NCBI GenBank assembly: GCA_963931575.1
Contig: OZ007029.1
Span: 62,001-126,000, forward strand
Reading direction: 5' to 3'
DNA: 64,000 nucleotides
Origin: Gastranaerophilus sp944325835
GTDB taxonomy: Bacteria; Cyanobacteriota; Vampirovibrionia; Gastranaerophilales; Gastranaerophilaceae
Below are positions 7,942-17,275 of the stretch, one piece after another. Position 1 is the stretch's first letter. Every line of letters begins with the position of its first letter. The position numbers were made by a program, and so were the translations under genes. The notes below the pieces were generated by a model, which worked only from the letters and a program-made list of their open reading frames with translations, searched no databases and was not told the DNA's origin.

Positions 7942-9513
7942 ATGGCAAACGAAGTAATAATACAACAAGAGGAATGGAAGCCGTCAGGTAATCCTTGGTT
8001 TTTAATATTTCCGGTCATGCTTGCAACATTTATGTATGCACTTGACGAAACAGTCGCAAACGTAGCACTCCCGCATATTGCGGGAACCTATTCCGTCAGT
8101 AATCAGGAATCAATCTGGGTTTTGACAAGCTATTTAATGGCAAGTAGTATTGTTATCCCGATGATTGATTTCTTTTGTAAACTGTTTGGAAGAAAAAATT
8201 TCTTTATAATGGGAGTTTTTCTTTTTACACTTGCATCGTTTCTCTGTGCGGTATCAAATTCTATTGGAATGATTGTTATTGCACGCGCCCTGCAAGGTGT
8301 CGGCGGCGGTTGTCTTATGCCTATGGCACAGGCAATTACCATGGAAAGCTTCAAGGGTGAAGCCAGAAACAAGGCAATGGCAATATTTGGGCTGGTTGTT
8401 ATTGTTGCGCCGATTGTAGGGCCGGTTTTAGGCGGCTGGATTACGGAAAACTGGTCGTGGCCTTATATTTTCCTGATTAACATTCCGGTCGGATGTATTT
8501 GTATAATACTTGCCAAAAAATTCCTTGAAGATCCGCCTTATGCCAGACGGCAAAAAAATATTCACCTTGATAAGTTCGGATTTTTATGGCTTTGCGTATG
8601 GTTGATTCCTTTACAGATAGTATTTGATAAAGGTAATGATGCGGACTGGTTTAACGCTCCGTGGGTTTGCTGGTTCAGTGCAGTTGCTTTAATCGGCTGT
8701 ATTTTGTTCTTTATATCTCAGGTTAAAGGTAAAAAACCGCTTGTTAAACTGGATGTGTTAAAAGATGTGAATTATCTTTTCGGAACCGGCATGTTGATAA
8801 TGATAAATGCTGTTTTGCTGGCATCGCTTGCGATACTGCCGCAAATGCTTCAAAATATGCTGGGATACGATTCATTTACAAGCGGTCTTGCAATTATGCC
8901 GAGAGGTTTGGGTGCATTGTTATCTTTATTAATTTTTGGTGCCGTTGGCGGACGTTTAAGCTACAAGACTTATGGTATAATGGGGCTTGCATGCCTTGGA
9001 ACAGGCGGCTGGATGCTGGGATTGCTGAATTTGCAAATTAACCCGATGAATATTGCCATTCCGAACTTTATATTCGGTGCGGGACTTGTATTCTCTATGA
9101 TGCCGATTACAACGCTTTCGTGCATAACTCTGCGTGACGATCAAATGACAAATGCTTCGGGGCTGCAAAATTTATTGAAAACAATCGGCGGCGCGGTGGG
9201 AACATCACTTGTTGCAACGATGATTTCACGTTTCTCGCAGGTTCACCAGTACGGGCTTGTTAAGCATTTGAATGACCTTAACCCGAATTATATTGAAAGA
9301 CTTAACAACTATGCCGGTGCGCTCATCGGACAGGCTGGTGATATGCTGAATTCTACATATCTTGGCGCAAAACTTTTGTATAATCAGCTTATTCAACAAT
9401 CAACGCTGTGCGCGTATATGGATTCTTTTAAAATATTTTCAATGGCATGCTTTATTTTATTGCCGATTTTGTTTATACTTAAAGAGAACCACCAACGCAA
9501 TAAAGAAAATTAG
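7942..9513 (+). CDS. emrB: EmrB/QacA-type (DHA2) drug exporter, first copy
   Basis: Fourteen-helix proton-driven MFS exporter of 523 residues. Helix 1 carries LDETVANVALPHIAG (motif D1), loop 2-3 carries KLFGRKNFF (motif A), helix 4 has ARALQGVGGG (motif B) and helix 5 has APIVGPVLGGWI (antiporter motif C). It would work with the adaptor just upstream and the divergent TolC. Four bases separate it from a second exporter of the same family, so the pair are tandem duplicates within one transcript. Confidence 0.92.
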   Translation: MANEVIIQQEEWKPSGNPWFLIFPVMLATFMYALDETVANVALPHIAGTYSVSNQESIWVLTSYLMASSIVIPMIDFFCKLFGRKNFFIMGVFLFTLASFLCAVSNSIGMIVIARALQGVGGGCLMPMAQAITMESFKGEARNKAMAIFGLVVIVAPIVGPVLGGWITENWSWPYIFLINIPVGCICIILAKKFLEDPPYARRQKNIHLDKFGFLWLCVWLIPLQIVFDKGNDADWFNAPWVCWFSAVALIGCILFFISQVKGKKPLVKLDVLKDVNYLFGTGMLIMINAVLLASLAILPQMLQNMLGYDSFTSGLAIMPRGLGALLSLLIFGAVGGRLSYKTYGIMGLACLGTGGWMLGLLNLQINPMNIAIPNFIFGAGLVFSMMPITTLSCITLRDDQMTNASGLQNLLKTIGGAVGTSLVATMISRFSQVHQYGLVKHLNDLNPNYIERLNNYAGALIGQAGDMLNSTYLGAKLLYNQLIQQSTLCAYMDSFKIFSMACFILLPILFILKENHQRNKEN

Positions 9514-9516
9514 TAA

Positions 9517-11100
9517 ATGGTAAATGAAATAAAGGAAGATGAAATACAGCGAAATCCGTGGGTAACAGCAATTCCCCTGATGCTTGCGATGTTTATCTAT
9601 GTGTTGGACGGAACGATTGCAAACGTAGCGCTTCCGCACATGGCCGGAACTTTTTCCGCAACACGTGATGAGTCATTGTGGATTTTGACGAGTTACATGA
9701 TTGCGGGCGGGATTGTCATTCCGACGGTTGGCTGGTTCAGTAAACTTATGGGACGTAAAAACTTTTTTATGTTCAGTCTTTTTCTGTTTTCATTTGCCTC
9801 AATGCTTTGCGGTATGGCAAGAAACATTGAATTTATGATTTTCGCCAGAATTTTACAGGGATTTGGCGGCGGCGGAATTTTGCCGCTCGGGCAGGCAATT
9901 TTGCTGGAAGGGTTTCCGAAAGAGAAACGCGGGCTTGCAATGTCTGTTTTCGGGCTGGGTGTAATCGTTGCACCGATTATCGGGCCTGTTTTAGGCGGAT
10001 GGATTACGGATAACTGGTCATGGCCGTGGATTTTTTATATTAATATCCCGTTTGGCTGCCTTGCAGTATTGCTTTCTAAAAAATTGCTGTATGACCCGCC
10101 CTATGCTCGCAGGCAAAAAGGTGTTAAGATTGATACCGTTGGATTTATAACTCTATCCCTGTGGCTTATAACATTGCAGGTGGTTCTGGATAAGGGAAAT
10201 AACGCCGACTGGTTTAATGCAACGTGGATTTGCTGGACGTTTGGATTTTCGGTAGTATTTTGTATTGCATTTTTTATATCACAGTTGCTAAATAAAGATT
10301 CGCTTGTCGATTTGGCGGTGTTTAAAGATAAGAATTATTCTGCCGGAACTATTATTCAGATTGTAATGCAGGGAGTTCTGTATGCGTCGCTTGCGATATT
10401 GCCGCAGTTTTTGCAAAATATGCTCGGGTATACTGCATTTTTGAGCGGTGCGACAATGATGCCGCGCGGGTTCGGTGCGCTGGCGGCGATAGGGCTTTGT
10501 TCTTTTCTTGCAGATAGAATTAATAAAAGAATTCTGGTTGCAGTCGGGCTGACACTGCTTGGAACTTCGACTTTTATATTTGGCTCGTTAAACCTCCAGA
10601 TAGCAAGCATTAATATTGTAATCCCGAATTTTATTATGGGGCTGGGAATGGGTCTGGCTATGATTCCGATTATTGCGATTTCGGTTGAAACGCTTACAAA
10701 TGAACAGATGACAAATGCAACGGGGCTTCAAAACCTATTGAAAAATATCGGGAGCGCAATCGGAACTTCTGTTGTCGGAACAATGTTGACGCGGTTTGCG
10801 CAGGTTCACCAGTATATGCTTGTAGGAAACCTTAGCCCGTTGAACGAAAACTTTATAATAAGGTTGAAAAGTATGGGCGGTGCCTTGATGCAATATACGG
10901 CACCGGATGTTGCCAATCACATGGCACAGTATCAGATGTACAGGCAATTAATCCAGCAATCAACCTTAATGGCGTTTATGGATGCGTTTAGAATTTTTGG
11001 AGCATTGTGTATTGCTGTTATTCCGTTATTGCTTTTCTGTAAAACAACCAGTCATAAAATCCGTAGACAAAAAAATCATGATATAACTATCGGGCATTGA
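9517..11100 (+). CDS. emrB: EmrB/QacA-type (DHA2) drug exporter, second copy
   Basis: Paralogue of the preceding gene, 527 residues and 14 predicted helices, with the same motifs: LDGTIANVALPHMAG, KLMGRKNFF, ARILQGFGGGG and APIIGPVLGGWI. The acidic residue pattern in helix 1 differs (LDG rather than LDE), and the central loops and C-terminal tail have drifted, so the copies are not recent. It shares one adaptor gene with copy one; either each copy uses the adaptor in turn for different drugs or the two form a mixed complex. No terminator is obvious; a weak ATGACG/CGTCAT inverted repeat follows near 11160. Confidence 0.9.
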   Translation: MVNEIKEDEIQRNPWVTAIPLMLAMFIYVLDGTIANVALPHMAGTFSATRDESLWILTSYMIAGGIVIPTVGWFSKLMGRKNFFMFSLFLFSFASMLCGMARNIEFMIFARILQGFGGGGILPLGQAILLEGFPKEKRGLAMSVFGLGVIVAPIIGPVLGGWITDNWSWPWIFYINIPFGCLAVLLSKKLLYDPPYARRQKGVKIDTVGFITLSLWLITLQVVLDKGNNADWFNATWICWTFGFSVVFCIAFFISQLLNKDSLVDLAVFKDKNYSAGTIIQIVMQGVLYASLAILPQFLQNMLGYTAFLSGATMMPRGFGALAAIGLCSFLADRINKRILVAVGLTLLGTSTFIFGSLNLQIASINIVIPNFIMGLGMGLAMIPIIAISVETLTNEQMTNATGLQNLLKNIGSAIGTSVVGTMLTRFAQVHQYMLVGNLSPLNENFIIRLKSMGGALMQYTAPDVANHMAQYQMYRQLIQQSTLMAFMDAFRIFGALCIAVIPLLLFCKTTSHKIRRQKNHDITIGH

Positions 11101-11185
11101 CAAGGATAAAAAATTGTTTAATGAACCCGTGCGACCGGACTACGAACAAAGTAAGCGTGGATGACGTAACGTATTCGTCATTGGT

Positions 11186-12952
11186 TTACCCTCCAACCTG
11201 ATTCCTTCCGTTTTCTTTTGCTTTATAAAGCCTGTCATCAGCAATCTTTATTAAATCCTGTGTGGTCTGTGCATCTTTCGGGTAGGTCGCAACACCTAAA
11301 CTGATTGTTACTTTTGCGGTTTTGTCGTTGTTTGTGTGAATATTTTGTTCAGCAATCGTTTTGCAAAGCTTTTCTGCCGTAAAAATTGCATCCTGATAGC
11401 CGATATTCGGCAGGATTATGCTCATTTCTTCCCCGCCGTAGCGGCAGACTATATCGGTTGCACGGACATTTCTCTTTAGGGTTTGCGCAACGTGTCTTAA
11501 GACCCTGTCGCCGCACTGGTGGCCGAAGCTGTCATTGAACTTCTTAAAGTAATCTATATCAATGATTATCAGTGAAAACTCGGTTTCATAACGTTTGGAA
11601 TGCTCAAGAGTATTAGTCATTTGCTCCTGAAAATAACGATGGTTGTAAAGCCCTGTTAAACCGTCCGTTGTTGCAAGTTTATATTGAAGCTCAAAGTCTT
11701 TTGATTTAATAAGGTATTTCACAATAAGCATTGCAATGAATACAATCGTTGCAAAAATCAGCGGGGATACAAGATCAACCCAGAGGTTAAAGTGTTTCAT
11801 CATCTGGAAGGTGAAAATTGTGTAGCCCATATAAGTTAAGAGCGTCAGGAAAATCATCGCGCTTGCGGATACAAATTTAAGCGTAATAAAGCCTATGATT
11901 AAGGAAATTATTACACTCAAAAGGATTGTGCAGCCTACCGGGGCTTTGGTGACAAAATCGTTGTCTAAAATATTATTTACATAAGTTGCTAGAACTTCAA
12001 CACCCGGGAAAAGTTTGTCGGTAGGTGTCGTTTTCAAATCAAACAGGCTGTTTGCAGTCATTCCGACAAAAACTATTTTGTCTTTAAAATCAGCGTTAAG
12101 CTGAACATTTTCACCGTTCATTTTTTTGATAATTTTATAGAGCGGAATTTCCTGATAGCTTCCGCGCGCGCCGTACCAGTTAAGAATTGCGTTGCCGTTT
12201 TTATCAAGCGGTATAACTCTGTCTGAAAATGTCAAAGTTCCGTTTTCGTTGAGCGTAAGTTCACGGGAAGAGTTTCCGGTTGCCGTGTATGCCATTAAAA
12301 ATGACATTTGCGGGTAGAAATTTTCCCTGTATTTTACAAGTACCGGCGCTTTTCTCAAAATTCCGTCGTTAGAGCGCGAAATATTAACCGTTCCGATGTT
12401 TGAAGTGTTGTTGATGATTTCTTCTAAAATCGGGCGATAGTTTGTAAACGCATTTTCCTCAAAATTTATATCGTTTGAAAGGTCATTGAGTTTGATTTGC
12501 AGCTTTGCCGGTAAATCCTGTGGTTTTCTCAAATCTTCGGACTGGTAGTCAAAGTTCATAGCAGTGAAAACGTTATCATATTTTCTGAAAACATCAGCAA
12601 GCTTTTTATCATCAGTCGTGTTATTTTTGGCAGATTTTACAAAGAGCATATCAAAAGCAATCAGCCGCGGGTTCTGCTGTTCGACAAATTCCACTAAATC
12701 AGCATAAAGTCCGCGCGGCAGAGGCCATTCCCCGATATTATCCAGCGCATACTCGTAGCTTGCATCGTCAATCGTTATAATCACAATATCTTTAGATGCA
12801 GCTCTGTGTTTTGAAATAACACTTTGTCTTAAATCAAAAGTTTTATTTTCTATTCCGTCAATAAATGCGTCCAGTCCTGAATGGGTGAAACCGTAAAAAA
12901 CCAGAAGCGTCAGTGCAATAGAACATAATACATATAAAAGCTTTTTGAACAT
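11186..12952 (-). CDS. CHASE2-domain diguanylate cyclase
   Basis: Membrane sensor of 588 residues. An N-terminal helix (about 5-22) leads into a large extracytoplasmic CHASE2 domain (about 30-320) with the FDLRQ and PRLIAFDMLF pattern, then three close membrane helices (about 335-415) and a C-terminal GGDEF domain (about 430-588). The catalytic loop is RYGGEEM, a GGEEF variant with Met in the last place, and an RxxD inhibitory site (RATD) stands five residues before it. It should make cyclic di-GMP in response to an external signal; the Met substitution leaves activity likely but not certain. Monocistronic, with a good ribosome site (AGGAAGAG). Confidence 0.9.
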   Translation of the reverse strand: MFKKLLYVLCSIALTLLVFYGFTHSGLDAFIDGIENKTFDLRQSVISKHRAASKDIVIITIDDASYEYALDNIGEWPLPRGLYADLVEFVEQQNPRLIAFDMLFVKSAKNNTTDDKKLADVFRKYDNVFTAMNFDYQSEDLRKPQDLPAKLQIKLNDLSNDINFEENAFTNYRPILEEIINNTSNIGTVNISRSNDGILRKAPVLVKYRENFYPQMSFLMAYTATGNSSRELTLNENGTLTFSDRVIPLDKNGNAILNWYGARGSYQEIPLYKIIKKMNGENVQLNADFKDKIVFVGMTANSLFDLKTTPTDKLFPGVEVLATYVNNILDNDFVTKAPVGCTILLSVIISLIIGFITLKFVSASAMIFLTLLTYMGYTIFTFQMMKHFNLWVDLVSPLIFATIVFIAMLIVKYLIKSKDFELQYKLATTDGLTGLYNHRYFQEQMTNTLEHSKRYETEFSLIIIDIDYFKKFNDSFGHQCGDRVLRHVAQTLKRNVRATDIVCRYGGEEMSIILPNIGYQDAIFTAEKLCKTIAEQNIHTNNDKTAKVTISLGVATYPKDAQTTQDLIKIADDRLYKAKENGRNQVGG

Positions 12953-13018
12953 AATTTCTCTTCCTGCTGATTTAAACAGTAAAGCTCTGCGCAGCCGGTC
13001 GGGCGTTAAAGTAATGCT

Positions 13019-13183
13019 TTACTGAATTTTAGTATAGCGGAATTGAGGAAATTTGGCAACAAAGTTCTTGATTATAAATCTCTGTTCTAAAATCATATTG
13101 TTAAGTTTGAGTATTTCCGTGGTCGTTGAAATACCGTCAGGCGATTTTAAATATTTAAGCAAGCATTCTTCGTGTAAATTCAT
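13019..13183 (-). CDS. Small protein of unknown function (doubtful)
   Basis: An open frame of 54 codons from an ATG at 13183 (MNLHEECLLKYL), helical and lysine-rich, downstream of the Ycf46-type operon on the same strand. The ribosome site is weak (ACAGG). A plus-strand frame covers the same bases and has no better case. The gap 12953-13292 otherwise holds no feature I can support. Confidence 0.3.
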   Translation of the reverse strand: MNLHEECLLKYLKSPDGISTTTEILKLNNMILEQRFIIKNFVAKFPQFRYTKIQ

Positions 13184-13292
13184 AAAAAACCTGTCTATGC
13201 TGTTGACATTTTTTATTATTACAAATTTCATTGAAATTAACATCAACTTTTTAAACAGTTTTGTTAAGATTAAATGCTACGTTTAAATGATT

Positions 13293-13502
13293 TTAATATT
13301 GAATGTCCTGAACTTCGTTGTTATAAGTAACTTCTTCTTCCTCGTAATATTCACTTGTTAGTTCTTGTTTTTCAATGCGTGCGTCGGCGAGAACTTTAAG
13401 CATTTCAACGTAATCAAGGCATTTTTTACCTTTGACACCGACTGTTTGCATCTGGATTTCGCCGTTTGGCAGAAGTTTTATTTTTAATTGTTTTTTAGCC
13501 AT
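13293..13502 (-). CDS. DUF2997-family small protein
   Basis: A 69-residue protein of the DUF2997 type: basic start MAKKQLKIKLLPNGEI, then GVKGKKCLDYVEML, with an acidic tail (EYYEEEEV). In Cyanobacteria this family is usually encoded next to DUF1257 (Ycf35) and often near an AAA ATPase of the Ycf46 type; the same company is found here, 11 bases downstream of the DUF1257-like gene. The biochemical function is unknown. The ribosome site GGAGG overlaps the spacer from the previous gene. Confidence 0.75.
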   Translation of the reverse strand: MAKKQLKIKLLPNGEIQMQTVGVKGKKCLDYVEMLKVLADARIEKQELTSEYYEEEEVTYNNEVQDIQY

Positions 13503-13513
13503 GCTTCCTCCGG

Positions 13514-14026
13514 TTACAGATCCACTGTCAGAACGATTGTGTTGTCGTCATAAACCTCTTCTTCCGTGATTTCAAGGTTTTGTTTTTCAAGGCGTTCTTT
13601 TATCTTGTTGTAAGAAATTTCCTGCGCGTTTGAGGCGTATTCGGAGCTAAGGTTATCCACAAGTTCATTCAGCCCGTAGTCTTTGTTGTAAGTCGCAACC
13701 ATTGTGTAGGGCTTGTCTTTTGCTTCTTTTGTAAAGGTCAGGTGAAAAGCTTCGCAGTTGCAAGAAATTGTATCACCTTCAACCTGAAAATTATTAGCCC
13801 CGTGTTCTTCCAGAGTTTTCATCAACGCGGTTTTGTCCATAATCACGGTTTCAAATTGTTTGTTGAAAATCTCTTCTTCCAGAGTTTTTTCTTCAAGGTG
13901 AAGTCTTTTTGTATCGTTGCTTGTAAGCCCTGAAGTTATAGCGCCGGCAATCTGGGCTGTCGCGGTTATTGCGCCACCAACCACATAAAATAATAAAAAT
14001 GGTACTGCTGAAACTGTTACTGACAT
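13514..14026 (-). CDS. DUF1257 (Ycf35)-like protein with an added N-terminal membrane segment
   Basis: A 170-residue protein. The C-terminal half matches the Ycf35/DUF1257 pattern, ending in SSEYASNAQEISYNKIKERL followed by an E-E-E-V segment and a final strand ILTVDL-like (IVLTVDL). The N-terminal 35 residues form a hydrophobic segment (PFLLFYVVGGAITATAQIAG), which is unusual for the family and would anchor it to the membrane. It lies between the AAA ATPase and DUF2997 genes in one operon. Function unknown; I assign family membership from the C-terminal pattern and the neighbourhood together. Confidence 0.65.
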   Translation of the reverse strand: MSVTVSAVPFLLFYVVGGAITATAQIAGAITSGLTSNDTKRLHLEEKTLEEEIFNKQFETVIMDKTALMKTLEEHGANNFQVEGDTISCNCEAFHLTFTKEAKDKPYTMVATYNKDYGLNELVDNLSSEYASNAQEISYNKIKERLEKQNLEITEEEVYDDNTIVLTVDL

Positions 14027-14064
14027 TTTAATTCCTTTCTGTACTGTGCAGTAATGAACACCGT

Positions 14065-15696
14065 TTAAACGTCGAGCCTTCTTCCGCCGCGGCTTGAGGT
14101 TACATCATCCGGCGCGTGTGCTGCTGCCGGCGCTTCGGTGTATTTTTCTATACTTTCTTTTGAAGAAGCGCAAACTGCTCTGATATTTGCCCATGCACGA
14201 ATCGCAAGAATTTGTTCTTTTTGCGTTTGAGAAAGCGGAACTGTGTTGGCAATTGCTTTTTCAAAATCACTGACTTTTAACGCGCGGTTTTCAAAAAACG
14301 CATCGCACAACGCAGAGATTACAACCTGTTCTATTTCAGAACCGATAAAACCTTCTGTCATCTTGGCAAGTGTTGAAATCAGTTTTGTATCATTTGGTTT
14401 TACTTCCGCGCAAACTTCTGCATCTTTAAGACGTTTATTGAGGTGGACTTTGAAGATTTCTTTGCGTTCGCTGAGTGTCGGCAAATCAACAAAGAAAATT
14501 TCATCAAAACGCCCTTTTCTCAATAATTCCGGCGGAAGCCTGTCGATATTGTTAGCGGTTGCAATAACAAAAACAGGTGCGGTTTTTTCCTGCATCCATG
14601 TCAGGAATGTCCCGAAAATTCTAGATGAAACTCCGCTGTCATTGCTTGAAGAAACTCCGTTTAAGCCTTTTTCGATTTCATCAACCCAGAGAATTGCAGG
14701 TGCAACCGCTTCGACGGTGGCTATGGCTTTACGCATATTTTCTTCCGAACTCCCGACAATGCCTGAGAAAATTTTGCCCAAATCAAGGCGCAGCAGCGGA
14801 AGCTGCCAGATTGTGCTCATAGCTTTTGCGGTTAAACTCTTACCGCAGCCCGGAACCCCTGTTACAAGAACGCCTTTAGGTGCAGGTATGCAATATTTTT
14901 TTGCGCGTTCCGACCATGAATTATTACGTTTTAAAAGCCATTTTTTCAGGTTATCAAGCCCCCCGATATCGTCAATACCGAGGTCACTTTGAACATATTC
15001 CAGCATACCGGTTTTACGGATTACCTGCATTTTTTCTTCAAGAATTATCTTGATATCACCAGCATCAAGCTTTCCGTCGTTAACCATGGCAAGCGCAAAC
15101 GCGTTTTCTGCCTCCTGCATTGTCAGCCCTAGCGCCGCTTTACATAGCTTTTCTTTGCCCTCTTCCGTAAGATTTTCGGTATTTATCCGCTTGTTTGTCG
15201 CAAGCATCTTATTCAAACGCTCTTTAATCTCTTCCATTTTCGGAAGCGGAAAATCATAGATTACAATATCTTTTTGAAGCGTTTCCGGAATCATAAGCTC
15301 CGGAGAAATGAAAATAATATTTTTTCTGACCGCACTGGTTTTGAGTGTCGGGATTAAATCTCTCAGCGAACGAACGATTGTCGGGTCTGCCGGACGCTGT
15401 TTTGTCCCGAAATAAACATGGAAATCATACAGGATAAATAAAGAATCCTTATCATACTTTTCGATATACTCAATTAATTTATTAGGACAGGATGTGTTCG
15501 GAATATCTTTTTCTTCGTTTTTAAGCCCGCTTGCCTGCGTCCAGACTAAAACTTCACGTGGAAATTTTATCTGTTTTTCATCGGTAACTATGCTTTTAAT
15601 GAATTTTGTTGCTCTATCCTCTTCATAAGTTGAGATGTAAATGTAAGGAAATCTCGCTCTCAACAAGTGCGATAATTTTTTAGGATTATTATTCAT
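14065..15696 (-). CDS. Ycf46-like AAA+ ATPase
   Basis: AAA+ protein of 543 residues. The N-terminal 200 residues (LSHLLRARFPYIYISTYEED and the LFILYDFHVYF stretch) match the region that sets Ycf46 apart from FtsH or CDC48. The ATPase core has Walker A GVPGCGKS, Walker B ILWVDEIEKG, sensor 1 VIATANN and the arginine-finger segment LLRKGRFDEIFFVDLP. The lid domain follows, then a Pro/Ala-rich tail. Ycf46 is conserved in Cyanobacteria and plastids and its role is poorly understood. The ribosome site GAAGAG precedes the ATG. It is the central gene of a minus-strand operon with a radical SAM protein and an HHH protein upstream. Confidence 0.88.
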   Translation of the reverse strand: MNNNPKKLSHLLRARFPYIYISTYEEDRATKFIKSIVTDEKQIKFPREVLVWTQASGLKNEEKDIPNTSCPNKLIEYIEKYDKDSLFILYDFHVYFGTKQRPADPTIVRSLRDLIPTLKTSAVRKNIIFISPELMIPETLQKDIVIYDFPLPKMEEIKERLNKMLATNKRINTENLTEEGKEKLCKAALGLTMQEAENAFALAMVNDGKLDAGDIKIILEEKMQVIRKTGMLEYVQSDLGIDDIGGLDNLKKWLLKRNNSWSERAKKYCIPAPKGVLVTGVPGCGKSLTAKAMSTIWQLPLLRLDLGKIFSGIVGSSEENMRKAIATVEAVAPAILWVDEIEKGLNGVSSSNDSGVSSRIFGTFLTWMQEKTAPVFVIATANNIDRLPPELLRKGRFDEIFFVDLPTLSERKEIFKVHLNKRLKDAEVCAEVKPNDTKLISTLAKMTEGFIGSEIEQVVISALCDAFFENRALKVSDFEKAIANTVPLSQTQKEQILAIRAWANIRAVCASSKESIEKYTEAPAAAHAPDDVTSSRGGRRLDV

Positions 15697-15781
15697 TACT
15701 CTTCTTTCATAATTCTGCTGACTTTTTTATCGTAGCATATTTTTTATGGTTTCGCAAGACGCTAAGGTAAAAATCGTGGTA

Positions 15782-16360
15782 TTAATGTCTTATAAGCATA
15801 TCAAGTTTGTTGGTTAACTTGTCAAAATCTCCCATTCCGTTGATAAAAATTAAACCGTTCTTTTGAATATTTATCTCAATTTTGTTTTTGTACTCAGTCA
15901 GAATTTTTTCATTATAACGGTCTGTCAAAAAGTGGTAACGCTGATTTTTAGACCCGACCCAGGGGCGTGAAAAATCCTGTTCGGCCTCAACGTATTCGCC
16001 GTCAATAAGAAGGTCAATATAGTTCAGGATTTCGCGGTTTTTGATATCCTCAAGTTTCCCGCCGGTAAAGCATACAACTGATAGCCCCGCTTCTTTAACT
16101 TCGCGAGCAAGGTATTCAAGGGCTTGGGGCTGTTCAAACGGTTCCCCGCCAAGAAACGTTACTCCTTCAATCCCTTTCGTTGCAAGAATGTCCTTTAAAA
16201 CATCTTCCGCATCAAGTTCTTTCCCGCCATCCGGCGCCCACGTTGCTTTTGCCCAGCAGCCCTTACAGTGTCGCGAACACCCCTGAAACCAGATGCAATA
16301 ACGTGTTCCGGGGCCTTCAACTTTTGTTTTTTTCAGGATTTTGTGGACACGCACTTTCAT
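15782..16360 (-). CDS. Radical SAM activase-like protein (NrdG/PflA-type fold)
   Basis: A 192-residue protein with Cys28, Cys32 and Cys35 as the CX3CX2C motif (GCSRHCKGC), a GxGT start and the SAM-binding TFLGGEPFEQP segment. Size and motif spacing resemble class III ribonucleotide reductase activase, but no nrdD is present in the window. The conserved spot between HHH and Ycf46-like genes suggests a dedicated job, perhaps modifying a partner in this operon. It lies 3 bases downstream of the HHH gene, so the two are probably translated together. Naming it NrdG would be unsafe. Confidence 0.75.
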   Translation of the reverse strand: MKVRVHKILKKTKVEGPGTRYCIWFQGCSRHCKGCWAKATWAPDGGKELDAEDVLKDILATKGIEGVTFLGGEPFEQPQALEYLAREVKEAGLSVVCFTGGKLEDIKNREILNYIDLLIDGEYVEAEQDFSRPWVGSKNQRYHFLTDRYNEKILTEYKNKIEINIQKNGLIFINGMGDFDKLTNKLDMLIRH

Positions 16361-16363
16361 CTT

Positions 16364-17185
16364 TTAAAAATCAATTATCCTTTCGTCTGCAGATTTTTTC
16401 CCCTTCTTTTTAATCGGGTTGAAACTTATTTGCGGCTCAAGTTTTTTTTGAAAATGCGGTTTAATCTTGAATTCTCTGTAAAATTCTTCTGCATTTTTAA
16501 ATCCGTTATTGAGTTCGCGGTATTTGATAATGCGTTTTGCCAGTATAATACTAATCCCTGGAAGTTTTGCAATCTCTTTTTCGTCCGCGGAATTTATATC
16601 TACAACTTTTGTGTATTTTGAAGTGAGCTTTATCGGCGTGTCCTCTTCTTCTATAATTGCCGCTGGTCTTGGGGTAGTAGGCTTAGGGTCGGTTTCGTGG
16701 ACGTCAAAGTGTTGTTTTAAGATGTTTAAAATACCTTTGTAATTTGCATTTTCATCGAATGATACGCAAATACTATCAAAAGTCTGCTCAAACGTGTTAT
16801 CTATCTTCCCCAGTTGCGAAATGGGATGTTCATTCCACGATACTGTTGCAGCTCTGCCTTTAACTTTGTTATCCACGCAGCTTAGCGTTTTATTTTTGGT
16901 ATCCATTACAAGGATTACAGATTTATTTTTCAGGGTGATAATATATTTATCTTTAGAAACAAATTTTTTACTCTTTTTGAGCGCCTTGCTGCGTCTTATT
17001 CCGATGCGGATCCTGTCGGCGAGTGTATTATTGTTTTCACCGACGCTCATCCCGTAGTCGCCTTCATCTTCAAAAAGTCTGTAGTAACGGTTATATCTTC
17101 TGCCCGGATAAGCACTGCGAATTCTGCTGTCAGGCAGCAGCAAGGAAATTATTAATGCAATGACATAAAAAATTAATCTGTACAT
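16364..17185 (-). CDS. Membrane-anchored helix-hairpin-helix protein
   Basis: About 273 residues from the ATG at 17185. A hydrophobic N-terminus (LIFYVIALIISLLL) is either a signal or an anchor. The middle (about 80-165) is an unrecognised beta-rich region, and near the end is a ComEA-like HhH motif: DINSADEKEIAKLPGI then AKRIIKYRELNNGF. I choose 17185 because a longer frame would begin within the TATAAT promoter box at about 17208, whereas an AAGAGG ribosome site precedes 17185. First gene of the operon with the radical SAM and Ycf46-like genes; divergent from the acyltransferase gene. Confidence 0.75.
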   Translation of the reverse strand: MYRLIFYVIALIISLLLPDSRIRSAYPGRRYNRYYRLFEDEGDYGMSVGENNNTLADRIRIGIRRSKALKKSKKFVSKDKYIITLKNKSVILVMDTKNKTLSCVDNKVKGRAATVSWNEHPISQLGKIDNTFEQTFDSICVSFDENANYKGILNILKQHFDVHETDPKPTTPRPAAIIEEEDTPIKLTSKYTKVVDINSADEKEIAKLPGISIILAKRIIKYRELNNGFKNAEEFYREFKIKPHFQKKLEPQISFNPIKKKGKKSADERIIDF

Positions 17186-17240
17186 TAAAAAACCAAACCT
17201 CTTAATGCTATTATACACAAAATTGTTATTGTTACAATAT

Positions 17241-17269
17241 TTGTTGTGTGTTTATGTTTGTGTTAGAAT
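17241..17269 (+). promoter_or_regulatory. Promoter giving a predicted leaderless mRNA (acyltransferase gene)
   Basis: TTGTTG (17241-17246), 17 bases, extended -10 TGTTAGAAT ending at 17269, then exactly six bases before the ATG at 17276. Transcription should start at or within a base of the start codon, and there is no ribosome site. Confidence 0.6.
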
Positions 17270-17275
17270 GCTTTT

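Noticed and set aside
13053..13286. Plus-strand frame of 77 codons in the gap after the Ycf46-type operon
   Set aside because: Low-complexity, lacks a ribosome site and lies opposite a frame that is no stronger; both are weak.
14243..14992. Long plus-strand frame (249 codons) opposite the AAA ATPase
   Set aside because: Mirror frame of a well-supported gene; composition is that of antisense code (Ser/Leu/Ile-rich) with no family motif.
15782..16360. Naming the radical SAM protein nrdG
   Set aside because: No nrdD nearby and the setting is the Ycf46-type operon; only the fold class is supported.
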